Assembly: GCA_031284745.1 (NCBI GenBank)
Contig: JAITXJ010000019.1
Span: forward strand, 1-50,519
Direction of reading: 5' to 3'
From: Acholeplasmatales bacterium
GTDB lineage: Bacteria > Bacillota_I > Bacilli_A > Acholeplasmatales > Acholeplasmataceae
Length of the DNA: 50,519 nucleotides
Within the stretch, counting starts at the first letter, position 1. Every line of letters starts with the position of its first letter. The notes beneath the pieces were generated by a model. The model worked only from the letters and a program-made list of their open reading frames with translations, was not told the origin of the DNA and did not search any database. Position numbers and translations under genes: made by a program. Shown here one piece after another: positions 41,287 through 49,909 of the stretch.

Positions 41287-43152
41287 ATGAAAAAAGGCAT
41301 TTTGTTTGTTTTTGTATTAAGTGTTTTAGGACTATTTTTATTAAGTTGTCAAAGTCATCCTGGTGCTAGTTATACTATTACTTGGGTCAATTGGGATGGC
41401 ACAGTTTTAGAAGTTGATAACAATGTGGCCAGTGGTGTAACTCCAACCTATGATGGAGTTGTTCCTTCTCGGCCATCTGACTTGAGTTATAATTATACTT
41501 TTAGTGGTTGGAACCCCAGTGTGAGCACTGTTAGTGCCGATGCTACTTATATGGCAACTTTTGAAGCAAGTTGGATTATTCCTCATTATAATGTAAATTG
41601 GTATGATGAAAATGGGCTTTTATTAGCTACCACTTATGTGGCGGAAAATACGATTCCTAGTTATCCTTATAGTGGTTTAGCAGATAGTGCCCAGTGGGAT
41701 TATACTTTCCTTGGTTGGAGTGATACTCACAATGGAGCTGTGGTAAATATCGGCTTAGTTAACGCTAATAGCAACTATTATGCTGTTAGTTCCCAGGTTT
41801 TAAGAAATTATTCCATAACCTGGTGGGATGAAAATGAACAAGTTATAATTGTCGATAATCTCGATTATGGTCAATTAGCCCAAAACTCTTACACTGGACC
41901 GCAAGATGATCTCGAATGGGATTATACCTTCTTAGGCTGGAGCTTAACCCCAGATGGCGAGGTAATCACTATTCCTAGCGTTAGTGCAGAGGCTAATTAT
42001 TATGCCGTTGTCCAAAAGATAAAGATTCAATATCCGATATCTTGGTATGATGAAAATGGCGTTTTTCTAGAAACAACTTTAGTTGATTATGGGGAAATTC
42101 CCACTTCTACTTATGATGGACCTCTAGATAGCGTCCAATGGGATTACTATGTAGCCGGCTGGGCTAGTATTCCAGGATCAACAATGTATAGTCTTATTCC
42201 CGTCGTTGGTCCCGCTAGTTATTATGCTTTTATTGGAGTAAATCCTCAAAAATATTTTGTTTCTTGGTATGATGAATTCGATAATTTAATTGAAGATACG
42301 ATTGTTCTTTATGGAGTTACTCCAAGTAGTTCTTATTTGGGAGCAACTGATGATGCGCAGTGGGATTATACTTTCCTGGGATGGAGTGACATAAGCGGGG
42401 GAAGCGTCCTTGGTTCTTTACCGATAGTTGAGGGAGCGGCAAGTTATTATGCTATTTCTTCCAAAACCTTAAAAAGTTATATGGTGAAATGGTTTGATGA
42501 ACTGGGTAATGTTTTAACCTCAAATACCTGGTTTTATGGTGATTTGCCAACCAATCCTTATACTGGTCCCGCCGATACTGCACAATGGGATTATACTTTA
42601 ATCGGTTGGAGTACTTTCTCAGGCGGTTTGATTGATGAACTAGATATTGTGGTGGGTGATGTGGCTTATTTTGCGATTGTCACACAGGTACTGCAAACCT
42701 TAGAAATTACTTGGTATGATGAGAATCAAGTTTTACTAGGTTACACCTATATTTTATATGGAGATGCTCCCACTCATCCTTATACTGGCTTACCAAATAC
42801 CATTCAATATACTTATACTTTTAAAGGTTGGTCCACAACTCCTGGAGGAATCGCTAATTTAGTTTTACCTAATACCTATGTTAATAGTATTTTTTATGCG
42901 GTTAGCATTCAATATCTTGCCGAATATAGTGTTTCCTGGGTTGATTATAATGGTCTTGATTTAGCCGTTGTAACCTACTTTTATGGCGATACTCCTAGTT
43001 ACAGTTATGTTTTGCCTCCGGATACCGCTCAGTTTACTTATACTTTTTTAGGTTGGTCGGAAAGTCCTCAAGGAAGTGTCTTAACTAGCTTACCAATGGT
43101 CAGTGGCGATATTATCTATTATGCTATTGTATTAGTGACTCCCGTTGTCTAA
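41287..43152 (+). CDS. Surface lipoprotein of eight tandem InlB B-like repeats
   Basis: 621 residues. A type II signal peptide (hydrophobic MKKGILFVFVLSVLG) with lipobox LLSC gives lipidated Cys21. From about residue 29 to the C-terminus the protein consists of eight repeats of roughly 70-75 residues, each starting Y-x-I/V-x-W-Y-D-E-N-G and containing YG..P...YTGP.D..QWDYTFLGWS and a closing V..N/A-x-YYA. The TFLGWS core is the InlB B-repeat (Flg_new) signature. There is no enzymatic domain and no cell-wall sorting signal. Probably an elongated adhesin held by its lipid. AAGGAG precedes the ATG. Confidence 0.88.
   Translation: MKKGILFVFVLSVLGLFLLSCQSHPGASYTITWVNWDGTVLEVDNNVASGVTPTYDGVVPSRPSDLSYNYTFSGWNPSVSTVSADATYMATFEASWIIPHYNVNWYDENGLLLATTYVAENTIPSYPYSGLADSAQWDYTFLGWSDTHNGAVVNIGLVNANSNYYAVSSQVLRNYSITWWDENEQVIIVDNLDYGQLAQNSYTGPQDDLEWDYTFLGWSLTPDGEVITIPSVSAEANYYAVVQKIKIQYPISWYDENGVFLETTLVDYGEIPTSTYDGPLDSVQWDYYVAGWASIPGSTMYSLIPVVGPASYYAFIGVNPQKYFVSWYDEFDNLIEDTIVLYGVTPSSSYLGATDDAQWDYTFLGWSDISGGSVLGSLPIVEGAASYYAISSKTLKSYMVKWFDELGNVLTSNTWFYGDLPTNPYTGPADTAQWDYTLIGWSTFSGGLIDELDIVVGDVAYFAIVTQVLQTLEITWYDENQVLLGYTYILYGDAPTHPYTGLPNTIQYTYTFKGWSTTPGGIANLVLPNTYVNSIFYAVSIQYLAEYSVSWVDYNGLDLAVVTYFYGDTPSYSYVLPPDTAQFTYTFLGWSESPQGSVLTSLPMVSGDIIYYAIVLVTPVV
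41371..43131 (+). repeat. Eight in-frame ~220-base repeats in the lipoprotein gene
   Basis: Repeats begin near YTITWVNWDG, YNVNWYDENG, YSITWWDENE, YPISWYDENG, YFVSWYDEFD, YMVKWFDELG, LEITWYDENQ and YSVSWVDYNG. DNA identity between copies is only moderate apart from short blocks such as CAATGGGATTATACTTT, so the array is old and diversified. Unequal exchange could still change copy number. Confidence 0.85.
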
Positions 43153-43364
43153 ACTTTTTGGATGATAAGACATTTTAAGAAAAAATGATATTTTTTAAAT
43201 ATTTTTGTTTAATTAGATAGACAAATTCAGACTTAAAAATAAAAGAAATCGTTTTCATGAATATTATAAAATAATATGATATAATTAAATTAGTTTAGTA
43301 TTACCGCCTTTTACTTAATAAATTAGGTAAAATTATCAAAAATTTCAATATTTTTATTAAAAGG

Positions 43365-43387
43365 TGTATAATATGAATAAATATTCA
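43365..43387 (+). promoter_or_regulatory. Promoter and palindromic operator of the acyl-CoA operon
   Basis: -10 TATAAT at 43367-43372 with TG directly before it. The inverted repeat TGAATAAATATTCA (43374-43387) covers the predicted start of transcription, a standard repressor position. The same core plus CATTAAA recurs at 48833. It resembles the TGAATGA...TCATTCA FadR site of B. subtilis fatty-acid degradation genes. Confidence 0.7.
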
Positions 43388-43402
43388 CATTAAAGGAGAA
43401 TT

Positions 43403-43819
43403 ATGGGGTTGACGTTTGATGAAATTAAGGTAGGAGATGTAGCACAAGTGGTTAAAACCTTTACTTCGGAACAAGTAATTGATTTTGCGATTGTCACTGG
43501 GGATCAAAATCCGATCCATGTCAATGAAGAAGCTGGTAGGGCCTCTATTTTTGGAGCACGAGTAGTTCATGGTGCTTTTGTAGCAAGTTTGTTTTCTCGC
43601 GTCTTAGGAACACAACTTCCCGGTGATGGGTGTATTTATTTATCCCAAAATTGTAGTTTCCGTCGACCAGTTTTTATTGGTGATACGATTACGGCGGTGG
43701 TTAAAGTTTTAGAAAAAATTGAAGACAAAGGTTTTGTTAAATTAGAAACTATTGCTTATAATCAAAGAGGGGAAAAGGTCATCGTTGGTGATGCTCTTTT
43801 GAAACCAAGGAGTAAATAA
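43403..43819 (+). CDS. MaoC-like (R)-specific enoyl-CoA hydratase
   Basis: 138 residues, the length of single-domain PhaJ-type hydratases. The hot-dog fold hydratase-2 motif is present: FAIVTGDQNPIHVNEEAG with catalytic Asp34 and His39, then GARVVHGAFVASLFSRVLG. These enzymes interconvert crotonyl-CoA (or longer enoyl-CoA) and the (R)-3-hydroxyacyl-CoA. AAAGGAG precedes the ATG. First gene of a six-gene operon; the next ATG starts at the last base of its stop codon. It takes the place that the unrelated, S-specific crotonase has in clostridial butyrate operons. Confidence 0.92.
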   Translation: MGLTFDEIKVGDVAQVVKTFTSEQVIDFAIVTGDQNPIHVNEEAGRASIFGARVVHGAFVASLFSRVLGTQLPGDGCIYLSQNCSFRRPVFIGDTITAVVKVLEKIEDKGFVKLETIAYNQRGEKVIVGDALLKPRSK

Positions 43820-44943
43820 TGGCCGAAAAAGAACTATTAGTTGAAATGTTAGAAAAATTTGCGCATGAGGTGGTTAAACCCATAGCAGCGGAAATCGATG
43901 AAGAGGAAAAGTTTCCGGTAAATACCGTTAAATTGATGGCCAAATATGGTATCTTAGGTTTACCATACCCCAAGGAATATGGGGGAGTAGGGGCGCCTTA
44001 TAGTTCTTACATCGATGCCGTCCGTATTTTATCTAAATATTGTGCTACCACCGGAGTTATTTTAAGTGCTCATACCTCTTTAGCTTGTTATCCAATTTAT
44101 CAATATGGAACTCCCGAACAAAAAGCCAAATATTTACCGAAATTATTAAGTGGTGAGCAACTTGGAGGTTTTGGTTTAACTGAGAGTGAAGCTGGAACTG
44201 ATGCTTCTAATCAAAGAACCAAAGCTTATGATTGTGGGGACTATTATGAAATTACTGGTTCGAAGATTTTCATCACCAATTCCGGATATGCCTCCGTTTA
44301 CGTTATTTTTGCGGCTACTAGTCCAGAATTAAAATTAAAAGGGATTAGTGCTTTTATCATCACTTCGGATATGCCGGGTTTTAGTGTTGGTCCGAAAGAA
44401 AAGAAAATGGGAATTCGTGGTTCAGCCACCGCGGAACTTTTATTTGATCATATCAAGGTTCCGAAAGAGAACATGATTGGCAAACCTGGAGAAGGCTTTA
44501 AGATTGCCATGGCTACTTTAGATGGTGGCCGTATTGGTATAGCTGCTCAAGCTCTAGGGATTGCGGAAGGGGCTTATGAAAAAGCCATCGAATATATTAA
44601 AACCCGTAAGCAATTTGGTCAAACTATTGCCTCTTTTCAGAACTCTCAATTCGTGATTGCGGAATTGAAAACCAAAATTGAAGCAGCTCGTTTGCTTCTA
44701 TATAAAGCCGCTGATGATAAAGAAAAAGGTTTAAATATCAATCAAAGTGCCGCCATGGCCAAGTTATTTTGTTCAAGTGTGGCGATGGAAGTAGCCAATA
44801 AGGCTATTCAGTTACATGGTGGTTATGGTTATATTCGTGATTATGAAATTGAGCGCTATTTAAGAGATGCTAAAATCACCGAGATTTATGAAGGAACTAG
44901 TGAAGTTCAAAAGATGGTTATTTCCGCCAAGGAGTTAAGATGA
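43819..44943 (+). CDS. Acyl-CoA dehydrogenase (butyryl-CoA dehydrogenase type)
   Basis: 374 residues, typical for short-chain acyl-CoA dehydrogenases. Motifs: EKFPVNTVKLMAKYGILGLPYPKEYGG, GGFGLTESEAGTDAS (FAD/substrate), KIFITNSGYASV, MGIRGSATAEL, RKQFGQTIASFQ, QLHGGYGYIRDYEIERYLRDAKI, and the catalytic Glu in EIYEGTSEVQ near residue 362. Followed by etfB and etfA, the standard bcd-etfBA arrangement. Can reduce crotonyl-CoA to butyryl-CoA, by electron bifurcation if the EtfAB is of that type, or run in the oxidative direction. It overlaps etfB by 4 nt. Confidence 0.93.
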   Translation: MAEKELLVEMLEKFAHEVVKPIAAEIDEEEKFPVNTVKLMAKYGILGLPYPKEYGGVGAPYSSYIDAVRILSKYCATTGVILSAHTSLACYPIYQYGTPEQKAKYLPKLLSGEQLGGFGLTESEAGTDASNQRTKAYDCGDYYEITGSKIFITNSGYASVYVIFAATSPELKLKGISAFIITSDMPGFSVGPKEKKMGIRGSATAELLFDHIKVPKENMIGKPGEGFKIAMATLDGGRIGIAAQALGIAEGAYEKAIEYIKTRKQFGQTIASFQNSQFVIAELKTKIEAARLLLYKAADDKEKGLNINQSAAMAKLFCSSVAMEVANKAIQLHGGYGYIRDYEIERYLRDAKITEIYEGTSEVQKMVISAKELR

Positions 44944-45737
44944 ATATTGTTGTTTTAGTTAAGCAAGTTCCTGATGTTTCGAAAGTTAAAATTGATCCAA
45001 TAACTAATACCATTATCCGAGTTGGTGTTCCTAATATTATCAACCCTGATGATTTAGCCGCCGTGGAAGAAGCTTTAAAAATTAAAGATTCTCTGGGTGC
45101 TAAAGTTACAACTGTCACCATGGGTCCTCCGCAAGCTGAGGCGATGATTAGAGAATTATATTCTTTAGGGGTTGATGAAGCTTATTTATTAACTGATCGT
45201 AAGTTTGCTGGCAGTGATACTTTAGCCACTTCGACCATTTTAGCCGCATTTTTACAAAAATTAAATAAATCTCATAAAATAGACTTAATACTCGGTGGCT
45301 ATCAAGCAGTCGATGGTGATACTGCCCAAGTTGGTCCGCAGGTAGCTGAACTTCTCGATTTACCACAAGTAACGCATATTAGTTCCATTAATAAAGTTTT
45401 TTCCCGCAAAATTCGGGTGGTCAAGGATTATGAATCAACCGAAATTCTTTATGAAGTTAAATTACCAGCTTTAATCACCTGTGTTAATACGATGAACACC
45501 CCTCGTCTAATGAATGCTTTTAATATTTGGGGAGCTTTTCAAAAATCCTTTCATACCATTACTTTTGATGATTTAAAAGTTGACGAAACAACTATTGGGT
45601 TGAAGGGCTCACCTACCAATGTCAAAGCCACTTTTACGAAGCCACCATTTATTAAAGCACCCAAAGAGGTACTTAGTGCTTCGGAAGCTTGTGAAAAGTT
45701 AGTCAATGTATTAAAAGATTATATTGGAGGTAAGTAA
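44940..45737 (+). CDS. etfB: Electron transfer flavoprotein beta subunit
   Basis: 265 residues. Starts MNIVVLVKQVPDVSKVKIDP, as do EtfB proteins, then INPDDLAAVEEALKIKDS, VTTVTMGPPQAEAMIRELYSLGVDEAYLLTD and LILGGYQAVDGDTAQVGPQVAELL. The long GP(P)QAE segment and the genomic link to an acyl-CoA dehydrogenase agree with the clostridial, NADH-linked type. Both flanking joints overlap (4 nt and 1 nt). Confidence 0.95.
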   Translation: MNIVVLVKQVPDVSKVKIDPITNTIIRVGVPNIINPDDLAAVEEALKIKDSLGAKVTTVTMGPPQAEAMIRELYSLGVDEAYLLTDRKFAGSDTLATSTILAAFLQKLNKSHKIDLILGGYQAVDGDTAQVGPQVAELLDLPQVTHISSINKVFSRKIRVVKDYESTEILYEVKLPALITCVNTMNTPRLMNAFNIWGAFQKSFHTITFDDLKVDETTIGLKGSPTNVKATFTKPPFIKAPKEVLSASEACEKLVNVLKDYIGGK

Positions 45738-46738
45738 TGAAAAAAGTTGCCATCTTTTTAGAAAATAAATTACCTAATGTTATCGCTTCGGTTGGCCTGG
45801 AATTAATTTCGGAAACTAAACGAATTGTTAGTGATATCGATGTGGAAGTAGTGGGCATTTGGTTAGGAGAAAGTCTAACTCTAGAACAACAAACCCGAAT
45901 TCAAAGGGCAGGTGCTAATCGTGTAATTTTAGTAGAACACCATGATTTATATGACTATGATACCGATTTCTATGCTAATACCTTACAAAAAATTGCCCAA
46001 AGTGAAAACTTTGATATTCTCTTATTAGGTTCTTCTTTAATTGGTCGTGATTTAGGGCCCCGATTAAGTGCTAAATTGCGTACCGGCCTAACCGCTGATG
46101 CTACCAAATTAGAAATTGAGATCGTCGAAGATAAATTAACCCTTTTTGCAACACGTCCTGCTTTAGGTGGAAATATTTTTGCAACAATTATTTGTCCACG
46201 AACCATTCCTCAAATGGCTACCATTCACCCTGGGGTTTTTAAAGTTAGTGAAGATTATAATGCCCACTTAATTGTGGAGAAATTTGCTTATGAAAGCCGT
46301 CCTTTAAGAGTCAATATTTTAAAGAGAATTCCCAAAATTCATCAGGCAGTTGACTTAACCAAGGCTAAATTAATTGTTTCTGGTGGCCGAGGAGTAGCTG
46401 ATAAATATTATTTAATCAAAGAATTAGCTGCCCTCTTACAAGTAGAATTCGCTTCTAGTCGGGCCTTAGTTGATGCCCAGATTGCTCCACGAGCTCATTT
46501 AGTTGGACAAACTGGTACCACCGTTCAACCGCTCATTTATTTATCTTTTGGAATTAGTGGCGCTATTCAACATTTAGCCGGAATGGATAAATCAGATAAG
46601 ATAATTGCCATTAATATCGATCCAAATGCTTCTATTTTTGAAGTTGCCGATATTGGAATTGTTAGCGACGCGAAAGAATTATTACCATTATTAATTAAAC
46701 GAATCAAAGATATTAAGGGCCTCGAGGTCAAGGAGTAA
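45737..46738 (+). CDS. etfA: Electron transfer flavoprotein alpha subunit
   Basis: 333 residues. N-terminal domain DVEVVGIWLGESL ... ILLLGSSLIGRDLGPRLSAKLRTGLTAD; the C-terminal FAD domain has LIVSGGRGVADKYYLIKELAALL, SRALVDAQIAPRAHLVGQTGTTVQP and IYLSFGISGAIQHLAGM, all hallmarks of EtfA. There is no ferredoxin-like extension. Forms a heterodimer with EtfB and passes electrons to or from the acyl-CoA dehydrogenase. Confidence 0.96.
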   Translation: MKKVAIFLENKLPNVIASVGLELISETKRIVSDIDVEVVGIWLGESLTLEQQTRIQRAGANRVILVEHHDLYDYDTDFYANTLQKIAQSENFDILLLGSSLIGRDLGPRLSAKLRTGLTADATKLEIEIVEDKLTLFATRPALGGNIFATIICPRTIPQMATIHPGVFKVSEDYNAHLIVEKFAYESRPLRVNILKRIPKIHQAVDLTKAKLIVSGGRGVADKYYLIKELAALLQVEFASSRALVDAQIAPRAHLVGQTGTTVQPLIYLSFGISGAIQHLAGMDKSDKIIAINIDPNASIFEVADIGIVSDAKELLPLLIKRIKDIKGLEVKE

Positions 46739-46740
46739 TT

Positions 46741-47952
46741 ATGAAGAAAAAAGTTTATATTGTAGCGGCTAAAAGAACAGCTACGGGGTCATTCCTAGGC
46801 GGATTAGCCAATTTAAGTCCTAGTGAATTTGGGAGTGCTGTGGTCAAAGAGTTATTGATTAGTGCTCATGTTAATCCGCAAAATATTGATACTCTCATTT
46901 GTGGAAATATTTTAAGTGCCGGGCTAGGTCAAGGAATTGCTCGACAAATTGCTATTAAAGCGGGGATTCCTCAAGAAGTTACTGCTTATTCATTGAATAT
47001 GTTATGTGGCTCTGGTTTGAAAGCTGTGATGAACGCTTATCAAGAAATTATTAGTGGATATGCTAATTTAATTGTGGCTGGTGGTAGCGAGTCGATGAGT
47101 GGTGCTCCCTTTTTAGTTAGTTCCGCTAACCGAAGTGGTAGCAAAATGGGTGAACAAAAATTAGTTGACCACCTGATTTATGATGCTTTAACTGATGCTT
47201 TTAATGGCTATCATATGGGTATTACGGCCGAAAACATTGCGGAAAAATATCATATCTCCCGCTTAGAACAAGATGAATTTGCTTATAATTCGCAACTTAA
47301 AGCCCGCCGAGCTAATGATGCTGGTTTATTTAAAGATGAAATTGTACCGATTGTCCAAAATACTCGTAAAGGAGAAGTAATCTTCGATAAAGATGAGTAT
47401 ATAAACTATCAAACTGATTTAACTAAATTATCCGCTTTGCGTCCTGCCTTTAAAAAAGATGGGACCGTCACCGCTGGTAATGCTTCGGGAATTAATGATG
47501 CTGCTAGTTTTGTTCTTGTAGCAAGTGAAGAAGCCGTTAAAAAATATAATTTAACCCCGCTGGTAGAAATTGTGGGCCTTGGTCAAGGGGGAGTTGATCC
47601 TGCTTTCATGGGTTTAGGTCCGGTTCCGGCTGTCAAAGCGGCACTAAAAGATGCGAAATTAAAATTAGAAGATATTGATGTTTTGGAATTAAATGAGGCC
47701 TTTGCTGCTCAAAGTTTAGGAGTTGTTAAATTATTGGCCAAAGCTAATAATATTCCTGAAGAGGATTTAAAAGCTAAAATTAATCCCTTGGGCGGAGCTA
47801 TCGCCCTTGGTCACCCCGTGGGAGCCTCTGGCAATCGTATTTTGGTGACCTTAATTCATAATTTATTAAAAAGTGATGTTAACACTTATGGTTTAGCAAG
47901 TCTTTGTATCGGTGGCGGTATGGGTGCTTGTTTAATAGTTAAAAAAATCTAA
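46741..47952 (+). CDS. Acetyl-CoA C-acetyltransferase (thiolase)
   Basis: 403 residues. The full thiolase triad is visible: nucleophile Cys89 in LNMLCGSGLKAV, His358 in GHPVGASGN, and Cys389 in SLCIGGGMG; GGSESMSGAP and ELNEAFAAQ are also present. The sequence is of the biosynthetic AtoB/ThlA/PhaA type, joining two acetyl-CoA to acetoacetyl-CoA, although thiolases are reversible. AAGGAG precedes the ATG. Fifth gene of the operon, 2 nt after etfA. Confidence 0.94.
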   Translation: MKKKVYIVAAKRTATGSFLGGLANLSPSEFGSAVVKELLISAHVNPQNIDTLICGNILSAGLGQGIARQIAIKAGIPQEVTAYSLNMLCGSGLKAVMNAYQEIISGYANLIVAGGSESMSGAPFLVSSANRSGSKMGEQKLVDHLIYDALTDAFNGYHMGITAENIAEKYHISRLEQDEFAYNSQLKARRANDAGLFKDEIVPIVQNTRKGEVIFDKDEYINYQTDLTKLSALRPAFKKDGTVTAGNASGINDAASFVLVASEEAVKKYNLTPLVEIVGLGQGGVDPAFMGLGPVPAVKAALKDAKLKLEDIDVLELNEAFAAQSLGVVKLLAKANNIPEEDLKAKINPLGGAIALGHPVGASGNRILVTLIHNLLKSDVNTYGLASLCIGGGMGACLIVKKI

Positions 47953-47964
47953 AAGGAGATTTAT

Positions 47965-48765
47965 ATGGCAAAGAGATTACAAGGTAAAGTAGCAATTATT
48001 ACGGGAGCAGCCCGAGGTTTAGGTTTAGCGATGGCTAAATTATTTGCAAGTGAAGGGGCCCAAGTTTTGGCCTGTGATATGGCACCTGTGATTAGTGAAG
48101 AGGTAAAAGGCGTAAAATATTTCGTTTTAAATGTAACGAATGTGGCTGATATTACGAAATTTACTAGTTTAGTGGTTAAAAAATATGGTCATGTTGATGT
48201 TTTAGTCAATAATGCTGGTATTACTCGCGATGCTTTCACCGCTAAAATGAGTGATGATCAATGGAATTTAGTTATTGATGTTAATCTCAAGGGTGTTTTT
48301 AATGTAACGAGAGCTTTTGGTCCTTTAATGGTGGAACAAGGTAGTGGTTCAATTATCAATATTGCCTCGGTTGTCGGTGAATATGGTAATGTTGGCCAAG
48401 CTAATTATGCGGCTTCTAAAGCGGGTGTAATTGGACTTTCTAAAACTTGGGCGAAAGAATTTTCCACTAAACGGGTGACAGTTTTAGATGAAAGTGGCGC
48501 ACCAGTGGTTGGTCCTGATGGTAAAGAAGTTAAGCAAGTAGTTTATACCAAGGTTCGTTGCAATGCGATTGCTCCTGGTTATATCAATACGGATATGATG
48601 AAGACAGTTCCTGAACCACTTCTCGTAAGTTTCCGAAAATTGACGATGTTAGGTCGACTTGGAGAAGCTGATGAGATCGCTAAAGCGGCACTTTTTCTTG
48701 CTAGTGATGATGCTTCTTATGTTACCGGACATGTTTTATCCGTCAACGGCGGAATGCGTTTATAA
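47965..48765 (+). CDS. SDR-family 3-oxoacyl-CoA/ACP reductase (FabG/PhaB-like) with insert
   Basis: 266 residues, about 20 more than usual. TGAARGLG nucleotide-binding loop (13-20), NNAG (82-85), catalytic Ser135, Tyr148 and Lys152 in the ASV ... YAASK pattern, and NAIAPGYINT. An unusual acidic/glycine-rich insert (VLDESGAPVVGPDGKEV, about residues 172-188) lies just before the NAIAPG strand. In this operon the likely reaction is acetoacetyl-CoA to (R)-3-hydroxybutyryl-CoA, matching the (R)-specific hydratase. A stand-alone FabG role is less likely because no fab genes are nearby. AAGGAG precedes the ATG. Confidence 0.9.
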   Translation: MAKRLQGKVAIITGAARGLGLAMAKLFASEGAQVLACDMAPVISEEVKGVKYFVLNVTNVADITKFTSLVVKKYGHVDVLVNNAGITRDAFTAKMSDDQWNLVIDVNLKGVFNVTRAFGPLMVEQGSGSIINIASVVGEYGNVGQANYAASKAGVIGLSKTWAKEFSTKRVTVLDESGAPVVGPDGKEVKQVVYTKVRCNAIAPGYINTDMMKTVPEPLLVSFRKLTMLGRLGEADEIAKAALFLASDDASYVTGHVLSVNGGMRL

Positions 48766-48830
48766 TTTTTTATAATTTATACGATTTAATTTGCTAAAAT
48801 TCTTAATTTCTATCTAAAAGTGTACTTATT

Positions 48831-48848
48831 TGTGAATAAATATTCACA
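48831..48848 (+). promoter_or_regulatory. Palindromic operator upstream of the FabH-like/LivH operon
   Basis: TGTGAATAAATATTCACA has 8-bp perfect arms around AA and is followed by CATTAAA-like sequence exactly as at 43374. A GTGTACTTAT string 5' of it may hold the -10. The shared 20-base core (TGAATAAATATTCACATTAA) predicts that one repressor controls both operons. Confidence 0.75.
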
Positions 48849-48870
48849 TTAAACAAAACATGGAGGTTAT

Positions 48871-49908
48871 ATGGAAAATGATATAAAAGTGGGGATAGTT
48901 GCTACCGGCATCTACTTACCCAAAAAGAAAATGACTGCCAAACAAATTGCGGCCAAAACTTTAGGAGTTTGGAGCGAAGATGCAGTAATTAATAAGTTGG
49001 GGATTCGTAAAAAATACCTCGCAACTATTTTGCCTGATGATGGTAGTCAAGAAATGGGTGCTTCAGCAGCGCTCGACTTAATCAAAAAAAATAACATTGA
49101 TCCTTTAAGCATTGATGTGATTATTTCAATTACCGAAGAATATAAAGAATATCCTTTAACAACGAGTGCTCTTTATATTCAAGATAAAATAGGGGCTTTG
49201 AAGGCCTGGGGAATTGATGTGCAAAATCGTTGCTGTACCTGTGTCAGTGCGATGAAAATGGCTAAAGATATGTTAATTGCTGATGAAGAAATTAATCGAA
49301 TTTTAGTGGTTGGTGGTTATCGCAATGGAGACTTTGTCGATTATACGGATAAAAATATGTCGATGATGTATAACTTAAGTGCCGGTGGTGGAGCCCTTTT
49401 ACTAGAAAAAAATTATCCTCATAATCTTTTACTGGGTTCTCATATTATTTCCGATGGCAGTTTATCACGCACTGCTGGGGTAGAAATTGGTGGACAAATT
49501 AATCCGATTACCGCTAAGAACCTAAAAGAATCTCGTCATTCCTTGCGATTACTAGACGCTAATAAGATGAAAAATCGCCTGAACGAAGTATCGATGCCTA
49601 ATTGGTATCGTTGTATTGATGAATCTTTAAGAAAGGCTGGAGTCTCGCGGGAAGAATTTAGTAAAAATGGCTACTTAGCTATTTTGCATATTAAGCGTAG
49701 TGGTCACCTGGAAATGCTTAAAGAATTGAATCTTCAAGAAAATCAAACCATATATTTAGAAGATTATGGTCACATTGGTCAAATTGATCAAATCCTTAGT
49801 TTACATTTAGCTTTAAAGCAAAAGAAAGTAAAAAAAGGAAGTCTTGTTTGTATGCTAGCTGCCGGTATTGGTTATGTTTGGGCGGCTAATATTATAAGGT
49901 GGGGTTAA
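48871..49908 (+). CDS. FabH-like beta-ketoacyl synthase III family protein
   Basis: 345 residues with the KASIII/thiolase fold. The N-terminal VGIVATGIYLPKKKMT and LGIRKKY match FabH-like proteins. The nucleophile aligns to Cys121 in NRCCTCVSAM. The usual His of HQAN is in ILHIKRSGH, and the Asn of YGNTS is replaced (DYGHIGQID), giving a Cys-His-His rather than Cys-His-Asn set. So it probably condenses or transfers acyl-CoA groups but is not a housekeeping FabH. TGGAGG lies upstream of the ATG. It is next to livH and shares the operator of the acyl-CoA operon; the substrate is unknown. Confidence 0.78.
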   Translation: MENDIKVGIVATGIYLPKKKMTAKQIAAKTLGVWSEDAVINKLGIRKKYLATILPDDGSQEMGASAALDLIKKNNIDPLSIDVIISITEEYKEYPLTTSALYIQDKIGALKAWGIDVQNRCCTCVSAMKMAKDMLIADEEINRILVVGGYRNGDFVDYTDKNMSMMYNLSAGGGALLLEKNYPHNLLLGSHIISDGSLSRTAGVEIGGQINPITAKNLKESRHSLRLLDANKMKNRLNEVSMPNWYRCIDESLRKAGVSREEFSKNGYLAILHIKRSGHLEMLKELNLQENQTIYLEDYGHIGQIDQILSLHLALKQKKVKKGSLVCMLAAGIGYVWAANIIRWG

Positions 49909-49909
49909 A

